From Sphingopyxis alaskensis RB2256 (GTDB lineage: Bacteria; Pseudomonadota; Alphaproteobacteria; Sphingomonadales; Sphingomonadaceae), in the NCBI RefSeq assembly GCF_000013985.1, contig NC_008048.1, positions 1,178,001-1,242,000 on the forward strand: DNA of 64,000 nucleotides. The letters run 5' to 3'. The notes under the pieces are model-generated. The model saw only the letters and a list, made by a program, of their open reading frames with translations. It made no database searches and was not told where the DNA came from. The translations under genes and the position numbers were made by a program. Each line of letters begins with the position of its first letter. The stretch's first letter is position 1. Below, in pieces: positions 7,997 through 16,502 of the stretch.

Positions 7997-8845
7997 ATGA
8001 CCCAGTTTCCCATGCCCGGTTTCGACCTCGAGGCTTTCGTCCGTGCCACGCTGGCCGAGGATCTGGGCGCGGGGGGCGATATTACGTCGTTGGCGACGAT
8101 CCCCGCCGATGCGCGCTTCGACGGTGTAATGGACAGCCGCGACGCGATCACCGTCGCCGGCCTGCCGATCGCCGAGCGATTCTTCCGCGCGCTCGATCCG
8201 GCGATGGAAATCGAGATCCTGGCCGAAGAGGGCGCAGAAGTTCCTGCGGGCAGCGATGTGATGCGCCTGTCGGGCAATGCGCGCGCGATGCTGACCGCCG
8301 AGCGGTCGGCGCTCAACACGGTGCAGCATCTGTCGGGGATCGCGACGATGACGCGCCAATATGTCGATGCGATCGCGGGAACAGGGGCGACGCTGCTCGA
8401 CACGCGCAAGACGATACCCGGCCTGCGGGTGCTCGAAAAATATGCGACGCGGATGGGCGGGGCGAAGAATCACCGCATGGGCCTGTGGGACGCGGCGATG
8501 ATCAAGGATAATCACGTCGCGGTCGCGGGATCGGTCGAGGAAGCGGTGCGGCGGGCGGTGGAGGCGGGAATCGCCGACATCATCGTTGAAGTCGACCGTG
8601 TGGCGCAGGTCGAACCGGCACTGGTCGCGGGAGCGACGCATCTGCTGCTCGACAATATGGGCCTCGACGATCTGCGCACCAGCGTCGCGATTGTCGATGG
8701 CAGGGTGCCGACCGAGGCGTCGGGCGGGGTGCGGCTCGACACGATCCGCGCGATCGCCGAAACGGGCGTCACCTATGTATCGGTCGGGCGCCTAACCCAG
8801 TCGGCGCCCGCGGCCGACATCGGGCTCGATTTTGCGCTGGCTTAG
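7997..8845 (+). CDS. nadC: Nicotinate-nucleotide diphosphorylase (carboxylating) NadC
   Basis: Quinolinate phosphoribosyltransferase, converting quinolinate and PRPP to nicotinate mononucleotide in de novo NAD synthesis. 282 aa from the ATG at 7997 (MTQFPMPGFDLEAF). The frame extends upstream into the MITE, but that part would encode transposon sequence and is not expected in the protein. Signatures: LDTRKTIPGLRVLEKYA and the GGAKNHRMGL...IKDNH block (around 130-175), and TGVTYVSVGRLTQSAP at the phosphate site near the C-terminus. It overlaps the RNase T2 gene by 14 nt. Confidence 0.93.
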   Translation: MTQFPMPGFDLEAFVRATLAEDLGAGGDITSLATIPADARFDGVMDSRDAITVAGLPIAERFFRALDPAMEIEILAEEGAEVPAGSDVMRLSGNARAMLTAERSALNTVQHLSGIATMTRQYVDAIAGTGATLLDTRKTIPGLRVLEKYATRMGGAKNHRMGLWDAAMIKDNHVAVAGSVEEAVRRAVEAGIADIIVEVDRVAQVEPALVAGATHLLLDNMGLDDLRTSVAIVDGRVPTEASGGVRLDTIRAIAETGVTYVSVGRLTQSAPAADIGLDFALA

Positions 8846-9554
8846 TGCCGCCGCGTTGACGCTGATGCCCGTCGCGGCGCAGGCGCAGGCGCTAGCCTGC
8901 TCGGTGCCCGATCGGATTCCCGTGCCGCGCCTCGAACAGCCGCGCCGGGGCGAACCCGTGCGGCGGCCGCCGGTCACCGGCTATCTGCTGGCCATGAGCT
9001 GGTCGCCGCAGCATTGCGCCGGCGTCCGCGATCCAAAGGGCGCGCGCGACGCTTTTCAATGTTCGGGCGAACATGGCCGCTTCGGCTGGGTGCTGCACGG
9101 GCTGTGGCCCGAAAGCGACGATGCGGATTATCCGCAATGGTGTCGCCCGGCGAAGATCGTGCCGCAGCCGGTGCTGAAAAAACATCTGTGCATGACGCCG
9201 TCGGTGCAGTTGCTCCAGCACGAATGGGCGAAGCACGGGACGTGCATGAGCCGGCACCCCGCCGCCTATTTCCGCGCCGCCGGGCTGTTGTTCCGCGCGG
9301 TGCGCTTTCCCGACATGCGGGCGCTGGCGTCGCGGCGGCAGACCGCGGGCAGCGTGCGCCGCGCCTTTGCCGCGATCAATCGGGGCGTCACCCCGGCGAT
9401 GATCGCCGTGACGTCCGACCGCCAGGGATGGCTGAAAGAGGTGCGATTGTGCCTGGGGCCGCGCATGAAGCCGACGCCATGCAAATCCTTTCAGATCGGC
9501 GTCAGGGATGGCCGCGCGCTGCGCATTCGTCCTATGCCGGAGCCCCGGCGCTGA
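8832..9554 (+). CDS. Exported ribonuclease T2 family protein
   Basis: Secreted or periplasmic endoribonuclease. The 240-aa frame has a signal peptide (RWLSAAALTLMPVAAQAQA) and both T2 active-site blocks: CAS I GWVLHGLWPE and CAS II HEWAKHGTC, with both catalytic His. Several cysteines fit the family's disulfides. The only plausible start is the TTG at 8832, inside the last codons of nadC, so translation probably depends on nadC. A GTCCCG-CTT-CGGGAC hairpin lies just downstream (about 9567-9581). Confidence 0.88.
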   Translation: MRWLSAAALTLMPVAAQAQALACSVPDRIPVPRLEQPRRGEPVRRPPVTGYLLAMSWSPQHCAGVRDPKGARDAFQCSGEHGRFGWVLHGLWPESDDADYPQWCRPAKIVPQPVLKKHLCMTPSVQLLQHEWAKHGTCMSRHPAAYFRAAGLLFRAVRFPDMRALASRRQTAGSVRRAFAAINRGVTPAMIAVTSDRQGWLKEVRLCLGPRMKPTPCKSFQIGVRDGRALRIRPMPEPRR

Positions 9555-9591
9555 ACGCGCAGAAACGTCCCGCTTCGGGACGGCGCGGCCG

Positions 9592-9608
9592 TTAACGCTC
9601 TTTTAACC
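9592..9608 (+). promoter_or_regulatory. CtrA-type binding site (TTAA-N7-TTAAC)
   Basis: TTAA (9592-9595), seven bases, then TTAACC (9603-9608) is a full match to the CtrA consensus of Alphaproteobacteria. A TAAGAT -10-like hexamer follows at 9621-9626, and the ATG of the small membrane protein gene is at 9645, leaving a leader of only about a dozen bases. The placement at the -35 suggests CtrA activation. Confidence 0.6.
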
Positions 9609-9644
9609 TTATCGACTCGTTAAGATCGTCCTAGCTTCGGGCGC

Positions 9645-9869
9645 ATGGACTCGAACGACCATATCGATATCCGCGGTCGCGTGCGGGCGCATGGCGTCCG
9701 GCAGCTGACGATTGCGCGGATGAACGCACCGGCGGACTGGCAGGACGAACTGCGCCGCGCGCTCGTCGCGCACCGCAAGCCCGCCACGATCCTTTCGAGC
9801 AACGACTTTCGGCTGTTCCTTCAGAGCTTCGCGATATTTTTCACCGCGACGATGCTTTTCGTCATGTGA
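9645..9869 (+). CDS. Small membrane protein of unknown function (74 aa)
   Basis: I do not recognise the family. Residues 1-55 are polar and mixed-charge (SNDHIDIRGRVRAHG...WQDELRRALVAHRKPA). The C-terminus is one hydrophobic segment (FRLFLQSFAIFFTATMLFVM), suggesting a C-tail-anchored inner-membrane protein. It starts at the ATG of 9645, has no obvious Shine-Dalgarno, and lies behind a CtrA-type box. The following 9870-10047 holds no recognisable gene. Confidence 0.65.
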   Translation: MDSNDHIDIRGRVRAHGVRQLTIARMNAPADWQDELRRALVAHRKPATILSSNDFRLFLQSFAIFFTATMLFVM

Positions 9870-10047
9870 GGATTGGACTCGGGCGGCGGATTTGCTCCCC
9901 GCCCCGATCCGCCCAGAGCGGCGTGCCGTATATCTGATCCACCGGGAAGGAGCCGATTTGGCCCAGCGCGAGGGGCGAGGAGGGAGCCATGCTGCCGCAT
10001 AGTGACCGACGATCGACGCTGCGCTGGGCCGAAATGGGCCCGCCGCT

Positions 10048-11343
10048 CTAATCGCACGCCCGGTGCAGCTTGACCGCGAGCCACGCGGAGACCAGGCACA
10101 TGGCGGCGCTCATCAGCAACTGGTCGACGACGCCGACGCCCGCGAGGCCGAGCCCCATCGCGAGCAGCGAACCCGCAACCATCGCGCCCGAATTGACGAT
10201 ATTGTTCGCGGCGACAGTGCGCGCGGTCTGGTCCTTGGGCACGGTGGTGGTCAGAAAGGCATAGAGCGGAACGACAAACATGCCGCCGCTGACGGCTATG
10301 CCGAGCAGGCTGGCGAGGAGCGGCACGACACCGGGGTGTCCAAGGAAGCCGCCGATGTCGTACAACGCCCCCGCGGGTTGCACACCCCAGTTGCGGCACA
10401 CCCAGTAAAAGGCGACGACGAACAGCGCCATGACGAGCACGCTCGCCGGGCTGTAGCGCGCCGACACCTCGCCCTTCAGCAACCGGTTCACCGCGACCGA
10501 GCCGATCGCGATCCCGATCGAGAAGACGGCGAGGAAGAGGCTGGCGACACTTTTGTCGGCGTGGAGGATATTCTTGGCGAGCGGCGGAAACTGGATGAAC
10601 AGCACGGCGCCGATCGTCCAGAAAAAGCTGATCGACAAGATCGCGAGATAGAGGCGCGGGATATGCATCGTGCCGCGCACGAGCGCGACGGACGAGCGTA
10701 TGATATGCCAGTCGATCCCCGTTTCCAGATGCTCGGGCGGCGCCGGGGGCACCTTGCGCCCCGTCCAGTAACCGATCGCGGCGACCAGCACGACGCCGAG
10801 CGCCGCCCATTCGACCTCGATCACCCCGGCAAGGATCGTTCCGGCGAGAATCGCGATATAGGTCCCCGCCTCGACCAGCCCGGTGCCCGCCAGCACCTCG
10901 TCGCTTTTGAGGTGTTGTGGCAGGATCGCATATTTGATCGGTCCGAAAAAGGTCGAGTGGATTCCCATCGCAAACAACGCAAGCATCATCAGCGGGATGG
11001 CGATGAGATGCACCGCAAAACCGAGCCACGCCAGGATCAGCCCGCCGCCGCCGACGAACATGATCAGGATTTCGCAGAATTTGACGATGCGGATGATCCG
11101 TGCCTTGTCGCGCGTGTCGGCCAGCTGCCCCGCCAGCGCCGACAGGAGAAAGAAAGGCAGGATGAAGACGCCGGTGGCGACCGCGCTGAACAGCGTTTCC
11201 TGTTCCTCGCTGTTGAACACGCCATAAACGACGAACAGCACCATCGCATTCTTGAACAGATTGTCGTTGAATGCACCGAGAAGCTGGGTGACGAAAAGGG
11301 GCAGGAACCGGCGTTGCCTCAACAGCGCAATGGAGCCGGTCAT
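10048..11343 (-). CDS. MFS transporter, lysophospholipid transporter (LplT)-like
   Basis: A 431-aa, 12-helix major facilitator protein. The N-terminus RFLPLFVTQLLGAFNDNLFKN is characteristic of LplT and of the transporter half of LplT-acyltransferase fusions, which flip lysophospholipids inward for re-acylation. Motif-A-like ALAGQLADTRDKARI is present near residue 70. The protein stops after the MFS domain, so no acyltransferase or AMP-ligase half is attached. The gene is divergent from pgsA, a phospholipid synthesis gene. The substrate assignment is by family resemblance. Confidence 0.8.
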   Translation of the reverse strand: MTGSIALLRQRRFLPLFVTQLLGAFNDNLFKNAMVLFVVYGVFNSEEQETLFSAVATGVFILPFFLLSALAGQLADTRDKARIIRIVKFCEILIMFVGGGGLILAWLGFAVHLIAIPLMMLALFAMGIHSTFFGPIKYAILPQHLKSDEVLAGTGLVEAGTYIAILAGTILAGVIEVEWAALGVVLVAAIGYWTGRKVPPAPPEHLETGIDWHIIRSSVALVRGTMHIPRLYLAILSISFFWTIGAVLFIQFPPLAKNILHADKSVASLFLAVFSIGIAIGSVAVNRLLKGEVSARYSPASVLVMALFVVAFYWVCRNWGVQPAGALYDIGGFLGHPGVVPLLASLLGIAVSGGMFVVPLYAFLTTTVPKDQTARTVAANNIVNSGAMVAGSLLAMGLGLAGVGVVDQLLMSAAMCLVSAWLAVKLHRACD

Positions 11344-11472
11344 GGTGGTCCAATCTTTTCAACTATGTCGGTTCGCACGCATTTCGCGGGCAACAGGTTG
11401 TCGCCGGGGGGGCTTATCGGCTAGGGCGGTCGGGGTCAAAGGTCATTTTGACCGGCCATGTCGACGGGGATC

Positions 11473-12045
11473 ATGCTGAGCCTTCCGAACATTTTGACGC
11501 TGTCGCGAATCCTGGCGGTGCCCATCCTGCTCTTCCTGCTGTGGCCGGGCGTGACCGAAGGGTCGCACCAGCCCAGGCCGATCGATTATGCACTGGCGTT
11601 CGGCCTCTATTGCCTGATGGGCATTACCGATTATTTCGACGGCTATGTCGCCCGTGCGCGCGGCACCGTGTCGCGGCTGGGCATCTTTCTTGACCCCATC
11701 GCCGACAAGATCATGATCGCGGCGGTGATCCTGCTGCTCGTCTTCACGCGCGACATCGACGGGTGGCACGTCATCGCCGCGCTTGTCATCCTGCTGCGCG
11801 AAATCATCGTGTCGGGGCTGCGCGAGTTTCTTGCGACCTTGCAGGTGTCGATGCCGGTGACGCAGCTTGCCAAATGGAAAACGACCTTCCAGCTTGTCGC
11901 CTTTGGCGCGCTGATCCTTGCGGGGGCGCTGCCCGCAATGGCGTGGATCAAGACGGTCGGGCTGGCGTCGTTGTGGGGGGCGGCGGTGCTGACGCTGGTA
12001 ACCGGCTGGGATTATCTGCGCGTCGGCCTGAAGCATATGGACTGA
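11473..12045 (+). CDS. pgsA: CDP-diacylglycerol-glycerol-3-phosphate 3-phosphatidyltransferase
   Basis: Makes phosphatidylglycerophosphate, the committed step to PG and cardiolipin. It carries the CDP-alcohol phosphotransferase motif DG-x2-AR-x8-G-x3-D-x3-D as DGYVARARGTVSRLGIFLD followed by PIAD. I chose the ATG at 11473 (MLSLPNILTLSRIL), the usual PgsA N-terminus; an in-frame ATG at 11458 would add five residues. 190 aa with several membrane helices. Its stop overlaps the moaD start (TGATG). Confidence 0.92.
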   Translation: MLSLPNILTLSRILAVPILLFLLWPGVTEGSHQPRPIDYALAFGLYCLMGITDYFDGYVARARGTVSRLGIFLDPIADKIMIAAVILLLVFTRDIDGWHVIAALVILLREIIVSGLREFLATLQVSMPVTQLAKWKTTFQLVAFGALILAGALPAMAWIKTVGLASLWGAAVLTLVTGWDYLRVGLKHMD

Positions 12046-12302
12046 TGCGGCTCGATCTCGCCTATTTCGCCTGGGTGCGCGAGCGGATGGGGATGGCGGG
12101 CGAGACGGTCGAACTGCCGCCCGGAATCGCCGATGTCGCGGCGCTGCTCGGCTGGCTCGCGGCGCGTGACGAACGGGGTGCGTCGGCCTTTGCCGAACCG
12201 CACCGCATTCGCGCTGCGATCGACGGCGCGATGATGGGCCCCGACGCGCCGCTTGCGGGCGCGCGCGAGGTCGCGCTGTTCCCGCCGGTGACCGGCGGAT
12301 GA
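12045..12302 (+). CDS. moaD: Molybdopterin synthase sulfur-carrier subunit MoaD
   Basis: Ubiquitin-like sulfur carrier of molybdopterin synthase. The 85-aa product begins MRLDLAYFAWVRERMG and ends PPVTGG; the C-terminal Gly-Gly is the site of adenylation and thiocarboxylation. It overlaps pgsA by 1 nt and moaE by 4 nt, so the three are probably cotranscribed. Other moa genes are not adjacent, except a separate moaB at 43115-43639. Confidence 0.92.
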   Translation: MRLDLAYFAWVRERMGMAGETVELPPGIADVAALLGWLAARDERGASAFAEPHRIRAAIDGAMMGPDAPLAGAREVALFPPVTGG

Positions 12303-12739
12303 TCCGCGTGTTCGTCCAGACTGTGCCGATCGCGGTCGGCGCAGAGTTCGATCTGCACGATGCGGGCGGGCACGGCGCGAGCGCAAGCTTTATCGGGCGT
12401 GTGCGCAGCGACGACGGATTGACCGAATTGTTCCTCGAACATCATCCGACGATGACCGAGGCGGAACTCGCCAGCCTCGCCCATGCGGCGGTCGATCGTT
12501 GGAAACTGGGCGCGCTGACGCTGATCCACCGTGTCGGTGCGATGGCGCCGGGCGAAACCATCGTGCTCGTCCTTGCGAGCAGCCGTCACCGCGCCGAAGC
12601 GCTGGCGGCATGCGAGTTTCTGATCGACCGGCTGAAGACCGACGTGATGCTGTGGAAGCGCGAGACCTTTGCCGACGGGCGCGTGGCGTGGGTCGAGGAA
12701 CGCGAGGGCGATCGTGCGCGGGCGGAGCGGTGGGATTAG
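12299..12739 (+). CDS. moaE: Molybdopterin synthase catalytic subunit MoaE
   Basis: Catalytic partner of MoaD; transfers sulfur to precursor Z (cPMP). 146 aa with family segments FIGRVRSDDG, LEHHPTMTEAEL, LIHRVGAMAPGETIVLV and DVMLWKRETFADG-VAWVE, the last holding the conserved active-site Lys. It couples to moaD through ATGA and is followed by a partial interspersed repeat and the convergent oxyR. Confidence 0.93.
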   Translation: MIRVFVQTVPIAVGAEFDLHDAGGHGASASFIGRVRSDDGLTELFLEHHPTMTEAELASLAHAAVDRWKLGALTLIHRVGAMAPGETIVLVLASSRHRAEALAACEFLIDRLKTDVMLWKRETFADGRVAWVEEREGDRARAERWD

Positions 12740-12745
12740 CGTCGT

Positions 12746-12772
12746 GGGCCCTGAAACAGGTCCGGAGTGACG
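12746..12772. repeat. Solo half-unit of the GGGCCCTGAAAC repeat
   Basis: Starts GGGCCCTGAAACAGGTCC and ends AGTGACG. It matches the right arm of the larger inverted repeat at 25574-25676 (GGGCCCTGAAACAAGTTC...GTGACG). It lies between convergent moaE and oxyR without its partner arm. Confidence 0.7.
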
Positions 12773-12797
12773 AAGATTGTGCCGCTAGCACGCCGCT

Positions 12798-13703
12798 CTA
12801 TCCCGCCTGATGCTTCCTGAAAATATCGGCGAGCATGCGGAACTCCTCGGCGCGTGGGCTGCCCTTGCGCCAGACGAGCGCGATCGTTCGCCAGTCATGC
12901 GCCGAATCGAGCGGGCGCGTGTCGATGTCGGTGTGATCGAGGATGCCCGCCTCGATCGCCATTTGCGGCAGCATGGTGATGCCAAGGCCGTTGTCGACCA
13001 TCTGCACCAGCGTGTGCAGCGAAGTGCCCATCATCCGCGCGCCGGCACGCAGTTCGGGACGGTTGCACGCCGCGAGTGCGTGATCTTTCAGGCAATGCCC
13101 GTCCTCTAGCATCAACATCTGGGCAGGGTCGATCTGGTCGGCGCTGACCGTCGCGGGCAGGTCTTCGGACTGATCGCCGGGAAAGGCGACGAACAGCGCA
13201 TCGTCGAACAATTCTTCGCTTTCGACGTCGCCGCACGCATAGGGGAGCGCGAGCAGCACGCAATCGACGGCGCCGTGGTGAAGCGACTCGCACGCCTGCG
13301 CACTTGGCTCTTCGCGCAGGAACAGCTTGAGCGACGGACGCTCCTTGCGGAGCCGGGGAAGGAGGCCGGGGAGCAGGAAGGGCGCGATCGTCGGGATGAC
13401 GCTCATGCGCAGTTCGCCAACGAGCGGCGCCGATGCAGCGGCGGCCATGTCGGCAAGCTCCTCGGCCTCGCGCAGCACGCGGTGCGCCTTCTCGACGATC
13501 TTGTTGCCGAGCGCGGTGAAGCGCACGACGCGGCGCGTGCGCTCGACGAGCGTTTGCCCCAGCAAGGTTTCCAGTTCGCGGATGCCTGCCGACAGCGTCG
13601 ACTGGGTGACATTGCACGCATCGGCGGCGCGGCCGAAATGACCATGTTCGTGCAGCGCCACGAGATATTGCATCTGTTTGAGTGAAGGCAGGTAATTTTG
13701 CAT
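12798..13703 (-). CDS. oxyR: LysR-type hydrogen peroxide regulator OxyR
   Basis: Redox-sensing transcription regulator. 301 aa from the ATG at 13703 (MQNYLPSLKQMQYLVALHEH); the frame stays open upstream but the LysR helix-turn-helix begins here. The N-terminal HTH holds GRAADACNVTQSTLSAGI. The effector domain has EDGHCLKDHAL, with Cys204, and a second Cys213 nine residues later: the same spacing as the E. coli OxyR Cys199/Cys208 disulfide. This supports OxyR over a generic LysR. It is divergent from an EF-hand protein gene; a target such as a catalase is not adjacent. Confidence 0.9.
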   Translation of the reverse strand: MQNYLPSLKQMQYLVALHEHGHFGRAADACNVTQSTLSAGIRELETLLGQTLVERTRRVVRFTALGNKIVEKAHRVLREAEELADMAAAASAPLVGELRMSVIPTIAPFLLPGLLPRLRKERPSLKLFLREEPSAQACESLHHGAVDCVLLALPYACGDVESEELFDDALFVAFPGDQSEDLPATVSADQIDPAQMLMLEDGHCLKDHALAACNRPELRAGARMMGTSLHTLVQMVDNGLGITMLPQMAIEAGILDHTDIDTRPLDSAHDWRTIALVWRKGSPRAEEFRMLADIFRKHQAG

Positions 13704-13838
13704 TGATCGAGTGTAGGGATTTATTGGGCGACTTTGAACAAGGCAGCCGATTAAAATTCGCCGCCAGGATGGTCGCATCGCTTGGCGTCGCGACCGGGGC
13801 CGTGATAGCTGATCCGATCACTGGTGGCGGAGAGGCGT

Positions 13839-14306
13839 ATGGCGGTTTCGCGTTTCCTGATCGGCGGCGTGGCGAGCGCGCTGCTGCTGACCGGCGGCCT
13901 GTTCCTGTGGCAAGGACACAGCCAGCTGGCCGAAGAGGCTGTGCTCCCGGACCCGCCGCCGGCCTTGCCCGCGATCCCGGTGGCCGGACCGAATGCCCCG
14001 ACGCGCGGACCGGCGCCGCCCGCGCTGCCCGCCGCCAAGGAAGCCTCGCGCGAGGAGCGGCGTTTCAACCGCTTCGACCGCGACCGCAACGAGCGGATCA
14101 GCCGCGTCGAGCTGATGTCGTCGCGCACCGCGGCGTTCCGCAAGCTCGATACGGATGGGAACAATCTGCTGACCTTCGAGGAATGGGCGGTGACGACGAG
14201 CGAGCGTTTTGCGGGCGCCGATGCCGACAAGTCGGGTGACCTGACACGCGCCGAGTTTGCAACGACGGCGCCGAAGCGTGCGGCGAAGGCGAAGTGTCGA
14301 TGTTGA
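13839..14306 (+). CDS. Exported EF-hand calcium-binding protein
   Basis: About 155 aa from the ATG at 13839, which has GGAGAGG just upstream; an in-frame GTG at 13824 is less likely. An N-terminal hydrophobic segment (FLIGGVASALLLTGGLFLW) is a signal peptide or anchor, followed by a Pro/Ala-rich linker. There are three EF-hand loops of the DxDxDG type: DRDRNERISRVE, DTDGNNLLTFEE and DADKSGDLTRAE. Ca2+ binding outside the cytoplasm is inferred. It ends in a Lys/Cys-rich tail (KAKCRC). Confidence 0.82.
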   Translation: MAVSRFLIGGVASALLLTGGLFLWQGHSQLAEEAVLPDPPPALPAIPVAGPNAPTRGPAPPALPAAKEASREERRFNRFDRDRNERISRVELMSSRTAAFRKLDTDGNNLLTFEEWAVTTSERFAGADADKSGDLTRAEFATTAPKRAAKAKCRC

Positions 14307-14313
14307 CCAGTTT

Positions 14314-14397
14314 CGTCATTGCGAGCGGAGCGAACCAATCCAGGGCGTTTTACGCCACTCCGGATTGCTGCGTCGCCCTCGGCTCCTCGCAATGACG
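14314..14397. repeat. Palindromic CGTCATTGCGAG repeat
   Basis: Begins CGTCATTGCGAGCGGAGCGA and ends CTCGCAATGACG, with AATCC/GGATT inner arms. This is a near-perfect inverted repeat of about 84 bp between convergent genes. A second copy of the same family is at 36612-36709. It can fold as a transcript-end hairpin in either direction. Confidence 0.8.
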
Positions 14398-14405
14398 AAC
14401 ATGGT

Positions 14406-15755
14406 TCAGGCGGCCACACCCGCCGCAACCGTCATCCACTCCGCCAGCGCCTTGCCCGCGCGCTGCGTATAGCCGAGCTTGCGGTCTTTCTTCCGCACAT
14501 CGTCCGCCAGCGGTGGAAAAAGCCCGAAATTGACGTTCATCGGCTGATAGGATGACGCATCGGCGCCGCCGGTGATGTGGCAGAGCAGCGCGCCGAGCGC
14601 GGTTTCGGGCGGTGGCGGGGGCAGGGCGCGCCCGCCAAGTTCGGCGGCGGCGAAGCGCGCGGCGACGAGGCCGATCGCGGCGCTTTCGACATAGCCCTCG
14701 CAGCCGGTTATCTGCCCCGCGAAGCGGATGTGCGGCGCCGACTTCAAGCGAAGCTGCCGGTCGAGCAATTCGGGCGAGCGGATGAAGCTGTTGCGGTGAA
14801 GCCCACCCAACCTCGCGAACTCGGCCTTTTCCAGCCCCGGTATGGTGCGGAACAGCCGGACCTGCTCGGCATGTTTGAGCTTGGTCTGGAAACCCACCAT
14901 GTTCCAGAGCGTGCCCAGCGCATTGTCCTGCCGCAACTGGACGACCGCATAGGGCCAGCGTCCGGTGCGCGGATTGTCGAGCCCGACGCCCTTCATCGGG
15001 CCGAAGCGCAGCGTCTCCACCCCGCGTTCGGCCATCACCTCGATCGGCATGCAGCCCTCGAAATAGGGCGTGTCCTTTTCCCAATCCTTGAACTCGGTCT
15101 TTTCACCATCGAGCAGCCCCTGGACGAAGGCGTAATACTGATCCTTGTCCAGCGGACAGTTGATATAGTCCCTGCCATCGCCGATCGGCCCGACCCTGTC
15201 CCAGCGGCTCGCCATCCACGCAATGTCCATGTCGATGCTGTCGCGATAGACGATGGGGGCGATGGCGTCGAAAAAGGCGAGCGCATCCTTGCCGGTCGCA
15301 GCGCCGATGCTTTCCGCGAGCGATGCCGCGGTGAGCGGTCCGGTCGCGACGATGGTGAGGCCTTCGGTCGGGAGTTTGTCGATGCGTTCGCGGACGATGG
15401 TGATATTGGGATGCTCCGACAGCGCGCGCGTCACGCCGCCCGAGAAAAGATCGCGGTCGACCGCGAGCGCCGAGCCGGCGGGCACCTTGGTCGCGTCGGC
15501 TTCGCGCATGATGATCGAGCCCAGCGCGCGCATCTCGCGATGGAGAAGGCCGACGGCGTTGCTGTCGCCGTCGTCGCTGCGAAAACTGTTCGAGCATACC
15601 ATTTCGGCAAGCCCGTCGCCCTGATGCGCGGGAGTCATGTCGCCGCCGCCGCGCATTTCGGAGAGGCGCACATGATAACCCGCCTCGGCGAGCTGCCACG
15701 CCGCTTCGGACCCGGCGAGCCCTCCGCCGATGATGTGAATGTCGTGGTCCGCCAT
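14406..15755 (-). CDS. trmFO: Methylenetetrahydrofolate-tRNA-(uracil-5-)-methyltransferase TrmFO
   Basis: Folate- and FAD-dependent enzyme making ribothymidine (m5U54) in the tRNA T-loop. 449 aa, starting with an FAD-binding [19 protein letters not shown]. Conserved Cys54 in [12 protein letters not shown] and the later [15 protein letters not shown] cysteine match the two catalytic-type Cys of Trm[15 protein letters not shown] and the end block [16 protein letters not shown] are also family-specific. An isolated gene on the minus strand. Confidence 0.94.
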   Translation of the reverse strand: MADHDIHIIGGGLAGSEAAWQLAEAGYHVRLSEMRGGGDMTPAHQGDGLAEMVCSNSFRSDDGDSNAVGLLHREMRALGSIIMREADATKVPAGSALAVDRDLFSGGVTRALSEHPNITIVRERIDKLPTEGLTIVATGPLTAASLAESIGAATGKDALAFFDAIAPIVYRDSIDMDIAWMASRWDRVGPIGDGRDYINCPLDKDQYYAFVQGLLDGEKTEFKDWEKDTPYFEGCMPIEVMAERGVETLRFGPMKGVGLDNPRTGRWPYAVVQLRQDNALGTLWNMVGFQTKLKHAEQVRLFRTIPGLEKAEFARLGGLHRNSFIRSPELLDRQLRLKSAPHIRFAGQITGCEGYVESAAIGLVAARFAAAELGGRALPPPPPETALGALLCHITGGADASSYQPMNVNFGLFPPLADDVRKKDRKLGYTQRAGKALAEWMTVAAGVAA

Positions 15756-15830
15756 TTACCGTTTCCATTGACTATCGCTTGATCCGCCGCGCACTAGGCC
15801 GGTTGGCGGCAAGATGCAAAGGGGCGGGCG

Positions 15831-16502
15831 ATGAACGGAGAGCAGGGCTGGGATCGTGCGCATTGGCTGTGGATGGCGGCGCTTGTCGGGGGGAGCAGCT
15901 ATTTCGCGGCGGTTATCCTGCATCTCGATGGGGCGTTGATCTGGGCGTGGAAAGCGTCGGGCGTCGGCCTGCTTGCCGCATGGGCGGCGGCCAACGCGTA
16001 CGGGCGGGGCGGGTGGACGATGGCCGCGGCGCTGGCGTTTGGCGCGCTCGGCGACTGGATGCTCGATGCGATCGGGATGATGCAGGGGGCGGCGGCGTTC
16101 GCGGCCGGGCATGTCATCGCGATCGTCCTTTATCTCGGCAACCGGCGCGCGGCGATGACCGGCTCGCAGAAGCTGCTCGTCGCGGTCGTGGTGCCGCTCG
16201 CGCTGCTGGCGGCGTGGGGGCTGACAAAAACGGCTGAGCCGGACCAGATGGCGGCGGCGTTGGCCTACACGGCGATCGTCGCGTTGATGGCGGCGACGGC
16301 CTGGGCGAGCCGCTTTCCGCGCTACCGCACCGGCATTGGCGCGATGCTGTTCCTCGCGAGCGATCTTTTCATTTTTGCCGGGGAGGGCGGGGCGCTTTCC
16401 AAGGATGTGACGATGTGGCTCGTCTGGCCGCTTTATTTCGGCGGACAGGCGCTGATCGCGTGGGGAGTGGTCGGGACGCTGGCCAAGGAGGCGAAGCTCT
16501 AG
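15831..16502 (+). CDS. YhhN/TMEM86-family membrane protein (lysoplasmalogenase-like)
   Basis: A 223-aa protein with about eight predicted membrane helices. The pattern LAFGALGDWMLDA with an acidic residue in a helix, and the C-terminal MLFLASDLFIFAGEGG, are typical of the YhhN family, whose animal members hydrolyse lysoplasmalogens. Bacterial function is not established here. The 3' end overlaps the convergent dioxygenase gene by 4 nt. Confidence 0.8.
   Translation: MNGEQGWDRAHWLWMAALVGGSSYFAAVILHLDGALIWAWKASGVGLLAAWAAANAYGRGGWTMAAALAFGALGDWMLDAIGMMQGAAAFAAGHVIAIVLYLGNRRAAMTGSQKLLVAVVVPLALLAAWGLTKTAEPDQMAAALAYTAIVALMAATAWASRFPRYRTGIGAMLFLASDLFIFAGEGGALSKDVTMWLVWPLYFGGQALIAWGVVGTLAKEAKL

Noticed and set aside
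9821..11362. 513-codon minus-strand frame over the LplT-like gene
   Set aside because: A frame-shifted shadow of the transporter gene; the 431-aa frame has the LplT N-terminus and 12 helices.
14314..14397. Palindromic repeats considered as CRISPR
   Set aside because: Copies are dispersed over 60 kb, differ in length, and have no regularly spaced direct repeats or cas genes.
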